A stretch of 64,000 nucleotides of DNA, taken from assembly GCF_900461105.1 (NCBI RefSeq), contig NZ_UFWZ01000001.1, positions 1,054,001-1,118,000 on the forward strand. The letters run 5' to 3'. Both the position numbers and the translations under genes were made by a program. Positions 8,100 to 16,526 of the stretch are shown here, one piece after another. Positions within the stretch are counted from its first letter, which is position 1. Each line of letters begins with the position of its first letter. Source of the stretch: Clostridium putrefaciens. GTDB taxonomy: Bacteria; Bacillota; Clostridia; Clostridiales; Clostridiaceae. The notes under the pieces were generated by a model. The model was not told where the DNA came from, did no database searches, and saw only the letters and a program-made list of their open reading frames with translations.

Positions 8100-9479
8100 A
8101 TGAGTATTAAAGAAACTGTAAAAAAAGGAGCAAAAGATGTTACAATATCTGCAATGGTGAATTTATTAGATAAAGATCCAGAAAAAAATGTAGATAAATT
8201 ATATTCTTTAGCTAATAAAATGGCTAAAGGAAAAGACGAAAAGGAACAAATACAAGGTGTATACAGTTATTATAATAACAATCCAGCTACTCATGAATAT
8301 ATTCAAAATATACTAAAGACTACTGATAAGAAATGTATGAAAAAGTTCTTTGTAAACTTTTTAGGAAATGCCAATTGGTATGGAATGCCTAAAAGAGCAA
8401 AGATTCTTGAAGAGGAAGGTACTAAAGTACCATTTACTATATTAATAAGCCCATCCATGAGATGTAATTTAAGATGTGCAGGGTGTTATGCTGCAGATTA
8501 TGATAAAAAAGATGATCTTACCTATGAAGAGGTGGACAGGATTATAGGTGAGGCTAGAGAACTTGGAATATATTATATAGTGGTGCTTGGAGGAGAACCT
8601 TTCTTTCAAGAATATATGTTAGACATATATAAAAAATATGATGATATATTATTTACTCCATTTACTAATGGAACACTATTTGATGAAACATTAGCAGATA
8701 AGATTAGAGATTTAGGAAATGTATTCCCTATGTTTTCATTAGAGGGTTTTGAAGAAGAAACAGATAAAAGAAGAGGTAAAGGAACATTTGATAAAGTTAT
8801 GAAGGGTATGGATTTACTAAGAGAAAGAGGTGTGCTTTTTGGTGTATCTTCAGCTACATCTAGGTTTAATATGGATACAGTTACCTCTGATAAGTTTACT
8901 GACATGCTTATAGAAAAAGGATCAAAAATGACTTGGTATTTCATGTATATGCCTATTGGAGATAATCCAGATGTAGGAGCAATGCTTACTCCGGAACAAA
9001 GGATAGAACTTGGAAAAAGGACAAGGAATATTAGAAGCACTAAACCTTACTTTACAATAGACTTTTTTAATGATGCTCCATATGTTGGTGGGTGTATCGC
9101 AGGAAAGTTCTATTGCCATATAAACTCCAAAGGAGATGTAGAACCCTGTATATTTGCTCACTTTGCCTGTGATAATGTAAAGGATAAGAGCCTTATAGAT
9201 GTATTTAGAGGACCATTTTTTAAAGAACTTAGATCAAGACAACCATATAACGAAAATTTATTATTGCCTTGTATGATGGTTGATAATACTAAAGTTATAA
9301 GAGAAGTAGTTGAAAAGACTGGAGCTTATGCAACACATCCTGGTGCAAATAGAATGATAGATAACGAAAAGTTTATGAAAGAATTAGATGATTACGCTAA
9401 AGATTTTAAACCTTATGCAGAAAAGGCATGGAAAGAAGATTTCAGTTCTAAAGGGAATTATGAAATGTCAAAGGGTTAA
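8100..9479 (+). CDS. Radical SAM protein with C-terminal SPASM-like cysteine region
   Basis: 459 residues. Radical SAM cluster motif CNLRCAGC (CxxxCxxC, about residues 121-128) with the GGEP motif at about 164-167. A C-terminal region with GGCIAGKFYCHINSKGDVEPC and a later CMMVDN carries extra cysteines, as in SPASM/twitch domains that bind a second Fe-S cluster. An N-terminal helical segment of about 100 residues precedes the barrel. Such enzymes modify peptides, cofactors or lipids; the substrate cannot be told here, and no precursor-peptide gene is seen nearby. SD GGGGGAAA before ATG 8100. Own promoter. Confidence 0.85.
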   Translation: MSIKETVKKGAKDVTISAMVNLLDKDPEKNVDKLYSLANKMAKGKDEKEQIQGVYSYYNNNPATHEYIQNILKTTDKKCMKKFFVNFLGNANWYGMPKRAKILEEEGTKVPFTILISPSMRCNLRCAGCYAADYDKKDDLTYEEVDRIIGEARELGIYYIVVLGGEPFFQEYMLDIYKKYDDILFTPFTNGTLFDETLADKIRDLGNVFPMFSLEGFEEETDKRRGKGTFDKVMKGMDLLRERGVLFGVSSATSRFNMDTVTSDKFTDMLIEKGSKMTWYFMYMPIGDNPDVGAMLTPEQRIELGKRTRNIRSTKPYFTIDFFNDAPYVGGCIAGKFYCHINSKGDVEPCIFAHFACDNVKDKSLIDVFRGPFFKELRSRQPYNENLLLPCMMVDNTKVIREVVEKTGAYATHPGANRMIDNEKFMKELDDYAKDFKPYAEKAWKEDFSSKGNYEMSKG

Positions 9480-9523
9480 ATAGAGGTTTAATATTATTAA
9501 CATTAAAATAATATCAATAGAAC

Positions 9524-9567
9524 AATAACATATAGCCTATGTATTTATATATAGGCTATATGTTATT
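9524..9567 (+). terminator. Hairpin after the radical SAM gene
   Basis: 17-bp perfect stem (9524-9540 with 9551-9567), 10-nt loop. No T tract directly after, so a terminator is likely but less certain. Confidence 0.55.
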
Positions 9568-9687
9568 AGAATAAAGACTTATGTGTAAAGATTCTATTTC
9601 TAGAGATTATATATAATAAATTGTATTATTAATTATAAGTCTAAGCATACATATGATATACTAAATCTAAAAAAAGGATGATTAAAA

Positions 9688-10926
9688 GTGAAAAAGAGAA
9701 TTTTTATGTTTATATGTGTAATATTAAGCATAATATTTATAGTCTTTTATAAAACTTCTAAAAGGAACAATGATACAGATGTTTTGAAGGGGAATTTAAC
9801 AATTATAGCTGAAGGTGAAAATTATAATTATCTATTAAATTTAAGTGAAAAGTTTAAAAAGAATAATCCTAAGGTAAACATAACTATTAAAGAAATGAAA
9901 GAAAATTATTTTGAAAAAGGATTTGAAGATTCTTTAAAAAAGCCAAATAATAATGCCGATATAGTAATAATGCCTTCGAGATATGTGAATTATTTCGGAA
10001 GTAAGTATCCCCTTTCTTTTTCAGAGGTTAATGAATTTATTTCAAGTTACAGGGATTCCATAAGAAAAGAGAGGATAGATCAGGTTACTGTTGGAGATAA
10101 GATAATGGCTTTTCCATTTTATGATGAGCCAGTAGTTTTATATTATAATAAATCACTTTTAGATAGTAATAACTTAAAAATAGAAGATATAAGGACATGG
10201 AATCATATATTATCTTTTAAAAACAATATTAATAATAATATATTAGCATACACAGGGGAAGATTATTTTGAATTTTACAATATACTTATGAATCAGCTTA
10301 AAGTAGATAAGTCTAAAAAAGACAACCATGTAAATGAAATAAAGGCAATGGAAGTCTTAAAAGAAATATTTAAAGATAACAGGGCTAGTATATTAAATGA
10401 AGATGAGGCAACTAAGCTATTAATAAATGGAGATATACCTTTTATAATAGGAAATAATAAAACTTTAAAGGATATATACAAAAATGTACCATCTAATAAA
10501 AAGGTAGAGCTTGGAGTGTCTAATATACCTAGCTTCGAGCCTGGTGGAAATAGAGATGTGTTGTCATCAGGCTATAACTTTGCAATAATGAAAGAATGTA
10601 AAAATAAGAAACTTACTGAAGCATTTATTGAATTTGCGTTGTTAGAGAAGTACTCTACTTTAGAGGCAACTAATTCTTATAATATATTTTTAAGTTATAA
10701 CAAGTATCAAGATGAATCAATTTATAATACTAGTTATAGTTTTATAAGTGAAAGAAAGCCTTTAAGGATATTAGATAATATCAATAGAAATGGAACGTAT
10801 TTAAAAATAAATATAAACGATTTAGAAAATAAAGATAAGATTAATGAGGATATAAGTATTATTATTAATAGTAAAAACAGTGTAGAAAAAGATATAAAGG
10901 ATCTACTTAAAAAATATAACAAATGA
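9688..10926 (+). CDS. Extracellular solute-binding protein, orphan
   Basis: 412 residues, GTG start 9688 behind AAAAAGGATG. One N-terminal hydrophobic segment (about 4-21) with no lipobox cysteine after it, so the protein is probably membrane-anchored by an uncleaved signal. The rest resembles family 1 (sugar-type) solute-binding proteins: LTIIAEGENYNYLLNL, KKPNNNADIVIMPS, VLYYNKSLLDS, and GDIPFIIGNN. No permease or ATPase gene is adjacent, which is unusual for an ABC-type binding protein. It could be a sensor subunit or serve a transporter encoded elsewhere. Ligand unknown. Confidence 0.75.
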   Translation: MKKRIFMFICVILSIIFIVFYKTSKRNNDTDVLKGNLTIIAEGENYNYLLNLSEKFKKNNPKVNITIKEMKENYFEKGFEDSLKKPNNNADIVIMPSRYVNYFGSKYPLSFSEVNEFISSYRDSIRKERIDQVTVGDKIMAFPFYDEPVVLYYNKSLLDSNNLKIEDIRTWNHILSFKNNINNNILAYTGEDYFEFYNILMNQLKVDKSKKDNHVNEIKAMEVLKEIFKDNRASILNEDEATKLLINGDIPFIIGNNKTLKDIYKNVPSNKKVELGVSNIPSFEPGGNRDVLSSGYNFAIMKECKNKKLTEAFIEFALLEKYSTLEATNSYNIFLSYNKYQDESIYNTSYSFISERKPLRILDNINRNGTYLKININDLENKDKINEDISIIINSKNSVEKDIKDLLKKYNK

Positions 10927-10989
10927 TTATTATAAGGATAGTGGGTATTTCAATAGTTTAAAATTATTAAATGTAATAAAAAAATGCAG

Positions 10990-11038
10990 TGGACAACTTT
11001 GGATGATGTGTGATGGGTCATCCTGATTGTCCATTTTT
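10990..11038 (+). terminator. Bidirectional terminator between convergent genes
   Basis: Two-part stem: TGGACAA (10990-10996) with TTGTCCA (11027-11033) and GGATGA with TCATCC, followed by TTTTT on the + strand and by ATTTTTTTA on the minus strand. Serves the binding-protein gene and the convergent glycosyltransferase. Confidence 0.75.
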
Positions 11039-11047
11039 AAATTACTG

Positions 11048-12172
11048 CTATATACATGAATTTGCAACTTTGGTATAAGCATCTAATGTATCTTTACTTG
11101 TCATTTCCCATGAAAAATCTAAAGATCTTGAAATAGCCTTTTTTGAAAGATTAATTTTGAAATCTTCATTAGAAAGAACTTTAAATAAGGCTTCTGATAT
11201 GTTAATTGACTTTTTAGGATCTATTAAATAACCAGCATCTGATACTACCTCAGGAATAGAGGTTGTATTAGAAGATATTAAAGTACATCCACAGCTCATA
11301 GCCTCTAAGGGTGGTAGCCCAAAGCCTTCATAAAGAGAAGGGTAAACAAAGCACTCACAACTATTGTAGAATATAGGTAGCATATCTTCATCTACAAAGC
11401 CTAAAAAGTGTATTTTTGATTTTATATTTATATCTTCAGCAAAGTTTAAAAGAAGAGAACCCTCATCTTTTAATGAGCCTAAGATAACTAATTCATACTC
11501 ATCATTTAAATCCTTATACACATCTTTAAAGGCTTTTATTAGGCCACGAACATTTTTTCTAGGACTAAATCCACCTAAGTATAAAATAAACTTTTTATCT
11601 ATGCCAAAGGATTTTAAAATTATTTTTTTGCATTTGGCTTTATCTAAAGGTTTATATTTTTTATCTGCAGCTAGAGGAGTTACAAAAATCCTCTTAGGGT
11701 CCATAGGAAAGAACTTTAGTATATCTTGCTTTGACCACTCTGACACTGTTATTATACCCTCGCAGCTATCTATTACTTCAGGCATTTCTCTAAGAAATTT
11801 AGTTAAATATCCATTACCTACTGTTTCAGGCATTATATAAGGTATTAAATCATGAATGGTAACTAGAGTCTTGCAAGTATAATTTTTATTAAGACCTATA
11901 CCGTTTTGGGGTAGGTGATATAGATCTATATTTTTCATCTCTAAATCTTTTGGAAAATAATATGAATTAAAAAAGCTGTTATGTTTTTTTGAACATAGTA
12001 TTAAATCTGTGTTATCTTTTTCATATAGTTCATAGTCTTTTCCATACCAATATATATTATACAAGTTTTCTTTATCTAAATTCAATAAATTACTTAAAAT
12101 ATTTTCTGTGTAGGTACCAATGCCAGTTCCACGGTACCAGTTAACACCTCTGGCATCTATAGCAAATCTCAT
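11048..12172 (-). CDS. GT4 glycosyltransferase, CotSA-like (copy 1)
   Basis: 374 residues, GT-B fold. N-terminal acceptor-side start RFAIDARGVNWYRGTGIGTYT, central LGGFSPRKNVRGLIKAF (nucleotide-sugar domain start), and the retaining-transferase E-x7-E motif EGFGLPPLEAMSCGC near residue 285. About 375 residues is normal for GT4. It is divergent from a CotS-family gene, and an equivalent pair recurs about 4 kb downstream. In Bacillus the CotSA glycosyltransferase is a spore-coat protein next to cotS, so coat glycosylation is inferred. SD AGGAGTGG before ATG 12172. Confidence 0.85.
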   Translation of the reverse strand: MRFAIDARGVNWYRGTGIGTYTENILSNLLNLDKENLYNIYWYGKDYELYEKDNTDLILCSKKHNSFFNSYYFPKDLEMKNIDLYHLPQNGIGLNKNYTCKTLVTIHDLIPYIMPETVGNGYLTKFLREMPEVIDSCEGIITVSEWSKQDILKFFPMDPKRIFVTPLAADKKYKPLDKAKCKKIILKSFGIDKKFILYLGGFSPRKNVRGLIKAFKDVYKDLNDEYELVILGSLKDEGSLLLNFAEDINIKSKIHFLGFVDEDMLPIFYNSCECFVYPSLYEGFGLPPLEAMSCGCTLISSNTTSIPEVVSDAGYLIDPKKSINISEALFKVLSNEDFKINLSKKAISRSLDFSWEMTSKDTLDAYTKVANSCI

Positions 12173-12326
12173 ATAACCACTCCTACATATCTCTTTATAT
12201 TAATAATATTAAATACAAGTACAATTGGTGAATGTTAATATCTACACTTTTCAAGATGGATATTAAAGTTATCTGTTTTAAAGTCATATATAAGATATAA
12301 ACTTAATTCAACTTAGTGCAGTTTAT

Positions 12327-12355
12327 CACATTGCAATATAGAAATTCATATACTA
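12327..12355 (+). promoter_or_regulatory. Sigma-K type promoter upstream of cotS copy 1
   Basis: CACA at 12327-12330, exactly 16 nt, then CATATACTA at 12347-12355. This matches the Bacillus sigma-K consensus (mACm, N16, CATAnnnTA) at every defined position. Transcription would start near 12361, about 28 nt before the gene, consistent with late mother-cell expression of a coat gene. Confidence 0.65.
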
Positions 12356-12388
12356 AAAAAGAGAAACATTGATTTTGGAGGAGTGGTT

Positions 12389-13405
12389 TTGGAAGAAGAA
12401 TATATAAAGCAGAAAATAAAAGAAGAATATGGAATCAACGTTGTTTATATGAAAAAGATAAAAAACATCTACAAATTGAAAGATGAAAGGGGTATGTTTT
12501 ATGCTTTAAAGATAATAAAATATGAATTTGCTCATTTTCTTTTTATTATGTCTGCAATAAATCATTTATATGAAAATAAGTTTTTGTCAGTAGTGCCTTT
12601 TATAGATACAAAAGAAGGAAGTAAGTATATAAATCTTAAAGATAACTATGCATATCTAAATCCGTGGATAATAGGACGTGAAAGCAATTATGACAATCCA
12701 ATAGAATTATCTTTGGTAACTAAAAAGTTAGCGGAGCTTCATGAAAAAAGCCAAGGATTTACGGTAGACAATAAAATGAAGCCACGTATTTATTGGTTTA
12801 AATGGTTTGAAATTTTTCAAAATAGAATAAATGAAATATTAGGTTTTAAAAAGATTATAGAAGGAAAAGAAAAACAAAATTATTTTGATAGTGAATATTT
12901 ATCTATACTAGAAGAAGAAGTAGAAATAGCAAAACAATGTATATACTATTTAGATAAAAGTAATTACCTAGAAAAGATGACAAAGGAAATAGATAAACAT
13001 GGGTTTTGTCATCATGATATAGCAAATCATAATATAATAATTAACGGTAAAGATGAATTATCTATCATAGATTTTGATTATTGTATATTAGATACTCATC
13101 TTCATGATTTAAGTAGTATCTTAATAAGAACTATGAAAAATGGAAGATGGGATTTATCTAAAGCTTTATTTATATTAGATAGATACAATGAGGTTTATGC
13201 TTTAGAACAAACAGATTTACCTATAATGGCAGCTTTTATTGAATTTCCACAGGATTACTGGCAGCTTGGAATACAGTATTATTTAGAAAAACAACCTTGG
13301 AAAGATGAAATATTTTTAAGAAAGTTAAATAAGATAGTAGAGGATAGAGAATTAAAAGAAGATTTTATAAAAGAATTTAGAACACAAAGGTATAAAGGAG
13401 GGTAG
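12389..13405 (+). CDS. cotS: CotS family spore coat kinase-like protein (copy 1)
   Basis: 338 residues. Kinase-like (aminoglycoside phosphotransferase/CotS) fold: N-lobe with YALKIIKYE (Lys of the ATP site), PWIIGRE hinge region, LAELHEKSQGF, Brenner-type catalytic motif FCHHDIANHNIII (about residues 209-221) and metal-binding DFDYC. All catalytic positions are present, so it may be active. I chose TTG 12389 over GTG 12383 because the SD GGAGGAG (12377-12383) overlaps the GTG and stands 5 nt from the TTG; paralogues also use TTG. The next gene follows after 3 nt. Confidence 0.82.
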   Translation: MEEEYIKQKIKEEYGINVVYMKKIKNIYKLKDERGMFYALKIIKYEFAHFLFIMSAINHLYENKFLSVVPFIDTKEGSKYINLKDNYAYLNPWIIGRESNYDNPIELSLVTKKLAELHEKSQGFTVDNKMKPRIYWFKWFEIFQNRINEILGFKKIIEGKEKQNYFDSEYLSILEEEVEIAKQCIYYLDKSNYLEKMTKEIDKHGFCHHDIANHNIIINGKDELSIIDFDYCILDTHLHDLSSILIRTMKNGRWDLSKALFILDRYNEVYALEQTDLPIMAAFIEFPQDYWQLGIQYYLEKQPWKDEIFLRKLNKIVEDRELKEDFIKEFRTQRYKGG

Positions 13406-13408
13406 TGT

Positions 13409-14164
13409 ATGAGTTTGTTTTGTTATGATGAATTTTATGATCATATTTATAAAAAAGACATAATTATAATTAACTGCAATTCATTTAATGTTAAAAATAA
13501 GATTACAATGAAAGATGCAAAAAGGCAGCTAGATATATTATGTGAACTACATGAAAAGATAAGGGGATACGAAGGAAGCGCGGGATTTACACTTCCAAAT
13601 AACATAGGTAAATTAGTGGAAAACTGTAAAGTAGAAATTAAAAAGAATAATAGATTTATTCGTTATTTAGAAAGTCAAGGGTCTAATAATGGATTTGAGA
13701 GCCTTTTACTTAAGATTGGTGACAAACATATAGGTAGAGCTGAAAAGTCAATAGAATGCGTATACAAATCTAACTATATGGATATTATCTACAGAAGTAT
13801 GAAAAAGGGAGAAATATGTGTAGTAAATAGCAGTGAAGATAATTTAAGAAGGGGTGAAAAGATTGAAATAGCAAAAGGTAAAAAGTTTTGCTATGAAATA
13901 TTAGAAGTAGATGCTATAAATTATTTTAATAAACTTAAAAGAAAAAATAGTGATATTGATATTGAAGAGTTAATCGATTATTTTTGCACTATAGAAGGTT
14001 TAGATGAAAATAGCAACAATTTTATAAGGGCTATGATATCTTATCCCTTTGAATTTATGAAATGTGTAAATAGATATAAAAGAAGTAAAAAGCCTTGGAC
14101 TTTAGAAAAATATGAAGAAAAGTTATTAAAGTCTATAGAAAAGGATAGTCAAAGTTATATATAG
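13409..14164 (+). CDS. Degenerate CotS-like protein (pseudokinase lacking N-lobe)
   Basis: 251 residues, about 90 shorter than its neighbours. It keeps recognisable CotS C-lobe landmarks (LCELHEKIRGYEG, SNYMDIIYRSMKKGE, a C-terminal AMISYPFEFMKCVNRY segment and a KPWTLEKY ending), but the N-lobe is missing. Where paralogues read CHHD..N..DFD it reads CVVNSSEDNLRRGEK and EILEVDAI, so the catalytic Asp, the metal Asn and the DFD are lost. The reading frame is intact and starts 3 nt after the upstream gene behind a perfect SD (AAGGAGGG). A structural or regulatory coat protein is plausible. Confidence 0.7.
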   Translation: MSLFCYDEFYDHIYKKDIIIINCNSFNVKNKITMKDAKRQLDILCELHEKIRGYEGSAGFTLPNNIGKLVENCKVEIKKNNRFIRYLESQGSNNGFESLLLKIGDKHIGRAEKSIECVYKSNYMDIIYRSMKKGEICVVNSSEDNLRRGEKIEIAKGKKFCYEILEVDAINYFNKLKRKNSDIDIEELIDYFCTIEGLDENSNNFIRAMISYPFEFMKCVNRYKRSKKPWTLEKYEEKLLKSIEKDSQSYI

Positions 14165-14210
14165 ATATAAAGATATTATTTGTGAATTAATACTAAAAGG
14201 AGGTACCTTT

Positions 14211-15266
14211 TTGGAAAGATTAAGGTATAGACAAAAGCAGGATTTAGTTACCTACTCTTTAAGTACAAAGCTATTTAATCAATATGATTTAAAGATATAT
14301 GATTTGGTTCCTTTAAGAAGTGTATTTGTTCTTTATACAGATAAAGGTGAAAAGATATTAAAAAAGATAAAGTATGATGAGAATCGTATAACATTTATTG
14401 AAGAATCATTAAATTATATTTCTAAAACATTTGATAGGGTGATGCGGTTTTATAAAAATAAAAAAGGTGACATTTATACATTTTGGGAAGGCCAGTGTTA
14501 CTGTATAATGGACGTGCTAGAAGGTAAGGAATGTCAGTTTTCTAATCCATTAGAACTTAGTATAACATCTAGGTCTTTAGGAGAACTTCATAAAAGCAGT
14601 TTAGGATTTACAAACTACTGCAAAGAGAAAGGTAGTAGTGAATTAGTTAATTTAAACTCTAATGTAGGAAAAACTATAGAAGATTTTAAAAAGTCATTAA
14701 GTAATACTAAGGAGTTTAAAAGGAGAGTTTCAAATTTAAAATATAAAAATGAGTTTGATAATATATTTATGAGTAATGTAGATAAGCATTTATATCAAAT
14801 GGAAAAGAGTATAGAAATCTTAGAACATAGTGATTTTAATCTCTTAGTAAAAGAAGAGGATAAAGTTGTAATATGTCATAAGGATTTAGCCTACCATAAT
14901 ATAATGATTAAAGATGATCAGGCTTATTTTATTGATTTTGATTATTCTATGATAGACCTTAGAGTAGTTGATTTATGTAATTTAATAAATAAAGCAATTA
15001 AAAGCTTTGTATTTGATTATGCTCGGGCAGAAGATGTACTTTATGATTATAAAAGTGAAAACTTTCTAGAGACAAATGAAATAGGCGTACTTTATGGGTT
15101 GCTTTACTTTCCAGAGGATTTTTATTCTATTACAAATAATTATTACAACAAGGTTAAAAGGTGGGAGGAAGGCGTATTTATAGAAAAGATGAAAAAGAAA
15201 TGTGAGTATTTTCACTATAGAGAAGAGTTCTTGAATTCCTTTAAAAATAAAATATCTTGTGGATAA
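14211..15266 (+). CDS. CotS family spore coat kinase-like protein (copy 2)
   Basis: 351 residues, TTG start 14211 behind AAAGGAGGT. Same family as its neighbours: N-lobe ATP-site lysines EKILKKIKYDE, hinge MDVLEGKEC, GELHKSSLGF, catalytic VICHKDLAYHNIMI (HxD..N motif, with K in place of the second H) and DFDYSMIDLR. Looks catalytically complete. Separated by 46 nt from the degenerate paralogue, so likely in the same transcript. The acceptor of CotS kinases is not known with certainty. Confidence 0.8.
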   Translation: MERLRYRQKQDLVTYSLSTKLFNQYDLKIYDLVPLRSVFVLYTDKGEKILKKIKYDENRITFIEESLNYISKTFDRVMRFYKNKKGDIYTFWEGQCYCIMDVLEGKECQFSNPLELSITSRSLGELHKSSLGFTNYCKEKGSSELVNLNSNVGKTIEDFKKSLSNTKEFKRRVSNLKYKNEFDNIFMSNVDKHLYQMEKSIEILEHSDFNLLVKEEDKVVICHKDLAYHNIMIKDDQAYFIDFDYSMIDLRVVDLCNLINKAIKSFVFDYARAEDVLYDYKSENFLETNEIGVLYGLLYFPEDFYSITNNYYNKVKRWEEGVFIEKMKKKCEYFHYREEFLNSFKNKISCG

Positions 15267-15298
15267 ATAAAAATCAGCTTTAAAGCTGATTTTTATTT
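15265..15298 (+). terminator. Bidirectional terminator between cotS copy 2 and the GT copy 2
   Basis: Perfect palindrome with AAATAAAAATCAGCTTT and its complement; A-rich left and T-rich right flanks make it work in both directions. It begins one base before the end of cotS copy 2 and includes the stop codon of the convergent glycosyltransferase. Confidence 0.85.
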
Positions 15299-16414
15299 GC
15301 ATATATCCTTATAAGCTAAAATAGTTTCTTTAGCTGTGATGTCCCAATTAAATAGTGAGTTTCTTTTTAGTCCTTTTAATATTAAATCTTGTTTTAAATC
15401 CTCATTAGTAAGTAGAGTTTTCATAGCATTGTATAATTCATCTTGGCTTCTTGGGTCTATTAAAAGAGCGCTATCACCTAGAATTTCAGGTATAGAGGTA
15501 AGATTGGAGGCTATTACTGGGGAAGCACAAGCCATGGCCTCTAGTGGAGGAAGACCAAAACCCTCATAAAGAGAAGGGTATACAAAAAATTCACAAGCAT
15601 TATAAAACCAAGGTAAATGTTCTAGTGGTATAAATCCAGGGAAAACAACATTATCTTCAATACCTAATTCTAAAACCTTATTTTTATATAGTTTATAGGA
15701 TAATCCTTTAGTTCCTCCTATTATTAATTTTAGATTAGGATTATTAGTTTTAATTATTTTATGAAAAGCTTCTAAAAGACCTATTATATTTTTCCTAGGG
15801 CTAAATCCACCAATATAAAGAATAAAGTTACCTTGAATATTATAAAGGTATTCAATGTTATTTTTACAAAAATCTTTATCTAAAGGTTTATAAATCTCTT
15901 CACTAGCTAGTGGAGTAACATAAATCTTATTTTTTGGAAAGTTAAATGCATTTGAAATATCTTCTTTAGAAAATTCAGATACAGTTATAATTCCATCACA
16001 AAGTGATACAATAGATTTCATTTCTTCGTTAAATATTTTTAGGTACCTATCACCTACGGTTTCAGGCATTCTTAAGGGAATAACATCGTGAAGGGTTATC
16101 ACAAATTTACAGCTTTTTTTCTTTGGCATACCCACTCCGTTTTGTGGAATGTGATATATATCAGCATTAACATCATCTAATATATTTGGAATATTAACTT
16201 GGTTCCAAAACCCTTTCTCTCCGGTATCTTTAATTGTATTTATTTTTAAGTTGGTGTTTAAATTTATAGGGATTTTATTGGCTTTAGGCATAAAAAGAGT
16301 ATAGTCATTAATATCATCTATGTTATTAAGAGATTTTATTAACTGATAAGTATAGGTACCTATACCAGTTCCACGATACCATTTAGCAGCTCTACCATCA
16401 ATGCAAACTTTCAT
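15293..16414 (-). CDS. GT4 glycosyltransferase, CotSA-like (copy 2)
   Basis: 373 residues and clearly paralogous to the glycosyltransferase at 11048-12172: start KVCIDGRAAKWYRGTGIGTYT, QNGVGMP, HDVIPLRMPETVGDRYL, LYIGGFSPRKNIIGLLEAF, and the E-x7-E motif EGFGLPPLEAMACAS. The retained motifs indicate an active retaining transferase. Divergent from the CotS gene at 16527, reproducing the copy-1 arrangement. Start ATG 16414 behind AAGGAAA. Spore-coat or spore-surface glycosylation is inferred from context. Confidence 0.85.
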   Translation of the reverse strand: MKVCIDGRAAKWYRGTGIGTYTYQLIKSLNNIDDINDYTLFMPKANKIPINLNTNLKINTIKDTGEKGFWNQVNIPNILDDVNADIYHIPQNGVGMPKKKSCKFVITLHDVIPLRMPETVGDRYLKIFNEEMKSIVSLCDGIITVSEFSKEDISNAFNFPKNKIYVTPLASEEIYKPLDKDFCKNNIEYLYNIQGNFILYIGGFSPRKNIIGLLEAFHKIIKTNNPNLKLIIGGTKGLSYKLYKNKVLELGIEDNVVFPGFIPLEHLPWFYNACEFFVYPSLYEGFGLPPLEAMACASPVIASNLTSIPEILGDSALLIDPRSQDELYNAMKTLLTNEDLKQDLILKGLKRNSLFNWDITAKETILAYKDICK

Positions 16415-16526
16415 AGGAAAAATTTCCTTTCAACATGATTTCATACTTCATTATATTAGTAACAATAAAAAGTGTTAATAATTGAGACTACACTTTCATA
16501 TAAATTATATGGGGGTGATAACTTTG

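Noticed and set aside
8100-9688. Radical SAM gene as part of a RiPP peptide cluster
   Set aside because: No precursor peptide, transporter or protease gene was found on either side; SPASM-like cysteines alone are not enough.
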